This document shows positions 61,857-64,000 of a DNA stretch of 64,000 nucleotides, piece by piece; within the stretch, counting starts at the first letter, position 1; the number at the start of each line of letters is the position of its first letter. A program made the position numbers and the translations under genes. This stretch comes from Apiotrichum sp. Y4204 (lineage: Eukaryota > Basidiomycota > Tremellomycetes > Trichosporonales > Trichosporonaceae): assembly GCA_025531455.1 (NCBI GenBank), contig JAMYHL010000004.1, positions 310,001 to 374,000 of the forward strand, given 5' to 3'. The notes below the pieces were generated by a model. That model did no database searches, had not been told where the DNA came from, and saw only the letters and a program-made list of their open reading frames with translations.

Positions 61857-62627
61857 TGCTGGCAGCTAGCGAGCGAGACTGAAGGGATGGGAGTGAGAGT
61901 TTCGAGAGGGATGAGATAGATGAGATGTGTAGATGGGAAGAATTCACCGTCCCACTACTGAAGCGCCCAGGCGCATGGCGCGTTGTTGCGGCCGAAATGT
62001 TTCCGGTGCTCTTCGATTCGTAGCCGATGAGGTAATGGTCGTCGATCAAGTTAGTACACTCTTATGCATCAAACAACAACGCCACCCAAACCACATTGAA
62101 AATAGGCAGGGTGGCAAATAGCCGAGTGGCAAGCAGATAAGCAGATGAGGGTGCTGTTGTTACATGCACATTCGATCCGGACCAGTGCCAACATGAAAGC
62201 GTTCGTTTATGCTTTGCTTACAATAGCTTCGTCAGTGCGGGTATTGCCCCACCCTAGCCGGCAACCTGCGGCTAGGGTTCTGGTGGTACGTTGTACAGAC
62301 AGGATACATTGGCAGGAACTCAAATAATACGTGTAGAACTACTGCTATGACGGCTCAACTTCGGGCGATCTATAACGGAAGCCAAGCAATGCGGTGAAGT
62401 CTTGTACTCCACCGTAAACAAGCTTCTTGCGACGGAGGCAGTGGATCTGGCCGATTTAGAGACAAACCGCGGATAACCTTTTCTTCCCGCGCTTGGCCCC
62501 CGCACTTCACTTCTCGCTTTACTGCTCAACCGCCTTCTCCGTACGGATGGAGCACTTGGATACCGGCATCATGTTCCTGTGTCATGCTTAACCGCCCCGC
62601 TTGTTTCTCAGGCGACCATGCATTAGA
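61857..62627. other. Promoter of the YVC1-type gene / 3' flank of the WOPR-type gene
   Basis: 771 bp without a supported gene. C/T-rich leader sequence precedes the ATG at 61856. No operator recognised. Confidence 0.45.
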
Positions 62628-64000
62628 TTATGCAGGAACACGACCCCAGTTCTCCCGGCCACGCTCCAGGTCGGCTCCCGACTCCCGGACAGCGGGGGGC
62701 AGATTGTTTCCTGGCTGGCTACCGGCTGTGCGAGGGGATCGTCCGTTGGAGGGGCTGTTCCCGTTTAGACGCACATCCTCACCGCCTCGAACGTTGGACA
62801 GCGAGCCATGCGACGATCCTCCGGACGCGTGACGAACATGGTTTGGTCCTGGCCCGTTCGGATGAGGCGACCAGGAAGGCATGCGCTTCGCGTCTGGTGT
62901 GGCTTCCGATGGGCGCGACTCGGTAGGACGTTTGCCGAGACGCTGATGGCTGCTTGAGGGACGCTCGTGTTCCATAGGCGGGCGTGAATAGTCTGGATCA
63001 CGAGGGGGTCCACCAATGAAGTCTCCATCGCGAGGGTAGTATTCAGTGTCGCGCGGAGGGTAAGGGTAGTCGGCCTCGCGAGGAGGGGGGTATTCGCCCT
63101 CACGAAGGGGCTCACGGGGGGGCGGGGGGTAATCGCCTTCACGCGAGAAGGGAGTGTAGTCGTCGCGAGGGCGCGGCGGGTACTCACCCTCGCGCGGAGG
63201 CGGTGTGGGGTAGCCGGTCTCGCTACGAGGAGGGGGTGCCCGGCGATAATCGTAGTCGTATGGCGGGCGACCATACATGTCACCTTCACGAGGACCATAT
63301 GGCTCGCGGTAGTAGCCACGGGGGGACGGCCAGGGACGGGGATCACGAGGAGGAGAGCGTCCGCGCGCGTCTTCGCGTGTCGTGTCCGACCTTGCGTCGT
63401 CGCCGGGCTTCTCGATGCGTTCACGCTCGCGCATACGTTCGTAGTATGGGTCGAATCGATAGTCGTGAGGGGGTCCACCGTAGGGGGGCATCTCACGTGG
63501 GCCGGGAGGATAGTAGGGGTACCGGTCATGAGGAGGGTACATGTCGTACGGGTGGGGAGGGTAGTCGTAAGGAGGGTAACGACGGTCATAGCCAGGATGT
63601 CCTCTTGCGTCCGGGGGAGGATAGGGATGAGGAGATCCTGAACGGTACGACTCTGGAGGAGGATAGGGAGGCGCTCCTCCACCTCCAGCTGTCGCTGTCA
63701 CCGGAGTAGGAGGCCCATTTGCAGGTGGGTGAGGTGGTGGGTGTGGGTGTACTCCATCATGGGACAAACTGGGGTGGTGGCCGTGGGCAGGCGGAATGTT
63801 GGCACTGTGGGGGGTTGCAGGGCCCCGACGAGACCCATACTCGTCACGGCGTGTCTCCCAGTCAGGCCAGATACCGGGCGTGATCTTGATGTTGGCGAGA
63901 TTAGGGAGCTGATGCGGGAGAGGAAGGGGGTTGGCGCCATCACCCTGGGGATTGCGCTTTGACGAGTAGGCGACCACATGAAACTTCTTAACCTTGGTAG
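62628..64000 (-). CDS. C-terminal part of a probable Gti1/Pac2 (WOPR) family transcription regulator, 5' end outside the window
   Basis: The frame is open from the window edge to TAA at 62628, at least 456 residues. The first residues, TKVKKFHVVAYSS, then LPHQLPNLANIKITPGIWPDWE, resemble the end of a WOPR DNA-binding domain (RKWHLxAYxT ... LP.L..I.. PGIYP). That domain controls morphological switching and development in fungi (Wor1, Gti1, Ryp1, Ros1). The rest is very low complexity: Pro/Tyr/Arg/Asp repeats such as YPPP, REGEYPPP and DRYPYYPP, then a Ser/Asn/Gly tail; such long disordered tails are usual in WOPR proteins. The family call rests on about 45 residues, so it is tentative. An RNA-associated disordered protein is the alternative. 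Confidence 0.6.
   Translation of the reverse strand, partial: TKVKKFHVVAYSSKRNPQGDGANPLPLPHQLPNLANIKITPGIWPDWETRRDEYGSRRGPATPHSANIPPAHGHHPSLSHDGVHPHPPPHPPANGPPTPVTATAGGGGAPPYPPPESYRSGSPHPYPPPDARGHPGYDRRYPPYDYPPHPYDMYPPHDRYPYYPPGPREMPPYGGPPHDYRFDPYYERMRERERIEKPGDDARSDTTREDARGRSPPRDPRPWPSPRGYYREPYGPREGDMYGRPPYDYDYRRAPPPRSETGYPTPPPREGEYPPRPRDDYTPFSREGDYPPPPREPLREGEYPPPREADYPYPPRDTEYYPRDGDFIGGPPRDPDYSRPPMEHERPSSSHQRLGKRPTESRPSEATPDAKRMPSWSPHPNGPGPNHVRHASGGSSHGSLSNVRGGEDVRLNGNSPSNGRSPRTAGSQPGNNLPPAVRESGADLERGRENWGRVPA

Overview
This window is nuclear DNA of a basidiomycete yeast, most likely a GC-rich Tremellomycete of the Trichosporonales/Cryptococcus type. Almost every conserved gene is cut by very short introns (mostly 34-60 nt) with GTRNGT-like donors and a CTRAY branch site a few bases before the acceptor. 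Coding third positions favour C/G, and the gene set is universal eukaryotic housekeeping plus fungal-specific genes (DASH subunit, fungal vacuolar TRP channel, WOPR-type protein, cytosolic pyruvate carboxylase). There are no operons, phage, CRISPR arrays or rRNA genes.

Layout. 1-12 kb is sparse: a Ser/Pro-rich 852-codon ORF (1487-4045, +), a 182-aa unknown protein (5346-5894, -), a long gene-free stretch with a cluster of four ACGCGT sites near 9.6 kb, and a 130-aa unknown protein (10381-10773, -). 12.0-16.25 kb (-) is pyruvate carboxylase in five exons. 16.25-21.7 kb is a second gene-poor stretch holding a (GCT)14 tract, a small tandem array and an intron-containing tRNA-Tyr. From 21.7 kb the window is dense: a five-exon CYSTM micro-protein (+), DASH subunit Hsk3 (-), holocytochrome c synthase (+), a secreted glycerophosphodiesterase-like protein (+), a GNAT acetyltransferase (-), DEAD-box helicase Dbp2 (-), RPAP1 (-), Upf2 (-, 15 exons), a DCAF7/WDR68 WD40 protein (+), Mcm7 (-), eRF3/Sup35 (-), an Arc1-type tRNA-binding cofactor (+), UDP-GlcNAc pyrophosphorylase (-), an elongator tRNA-Met (+), a Yvc1-type TRP channel (-, 16 exons) and the 3' part of a probable WOPR-domain gene (-), cut by the window edge.

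How the genes relate. Each transcript is independent, but there are thematic links. Dbp2, Upf2 and Sup35 all act around mRNA quality control or translation termination within 21 kb. Arc1 and Sup35 are divergent translation genes sharing a 600-bp promoter. Hsk3 and holocytochrome c synthase share a 316-bp divergent promoter. Upf2 and the WD40 gene share 923 bp. Exon structures were reconstructed by hand and checked for reading-frame closure. They resolve genes that single-frame ORFs miss or mis-start: CYSTM, Hsk3, the first exons of pyruvate carboxylase, Dbp2 and Mcm7, and a start codon split by an intron in the glycerophosphodiesterase gene.

I found no clear undescribed system. The most unusual observations are the Dbp2 gene architecture (start-codon-only first exon, one long intron and a 16-nt exon), the seven-copy SIGG repeat array behind a prion-like domain in Sup35, the possible mitochondrial extension of the Arc1 protein, the duplicated RPAP1 N-terminal motif and the orphan ACGCGT cluster.
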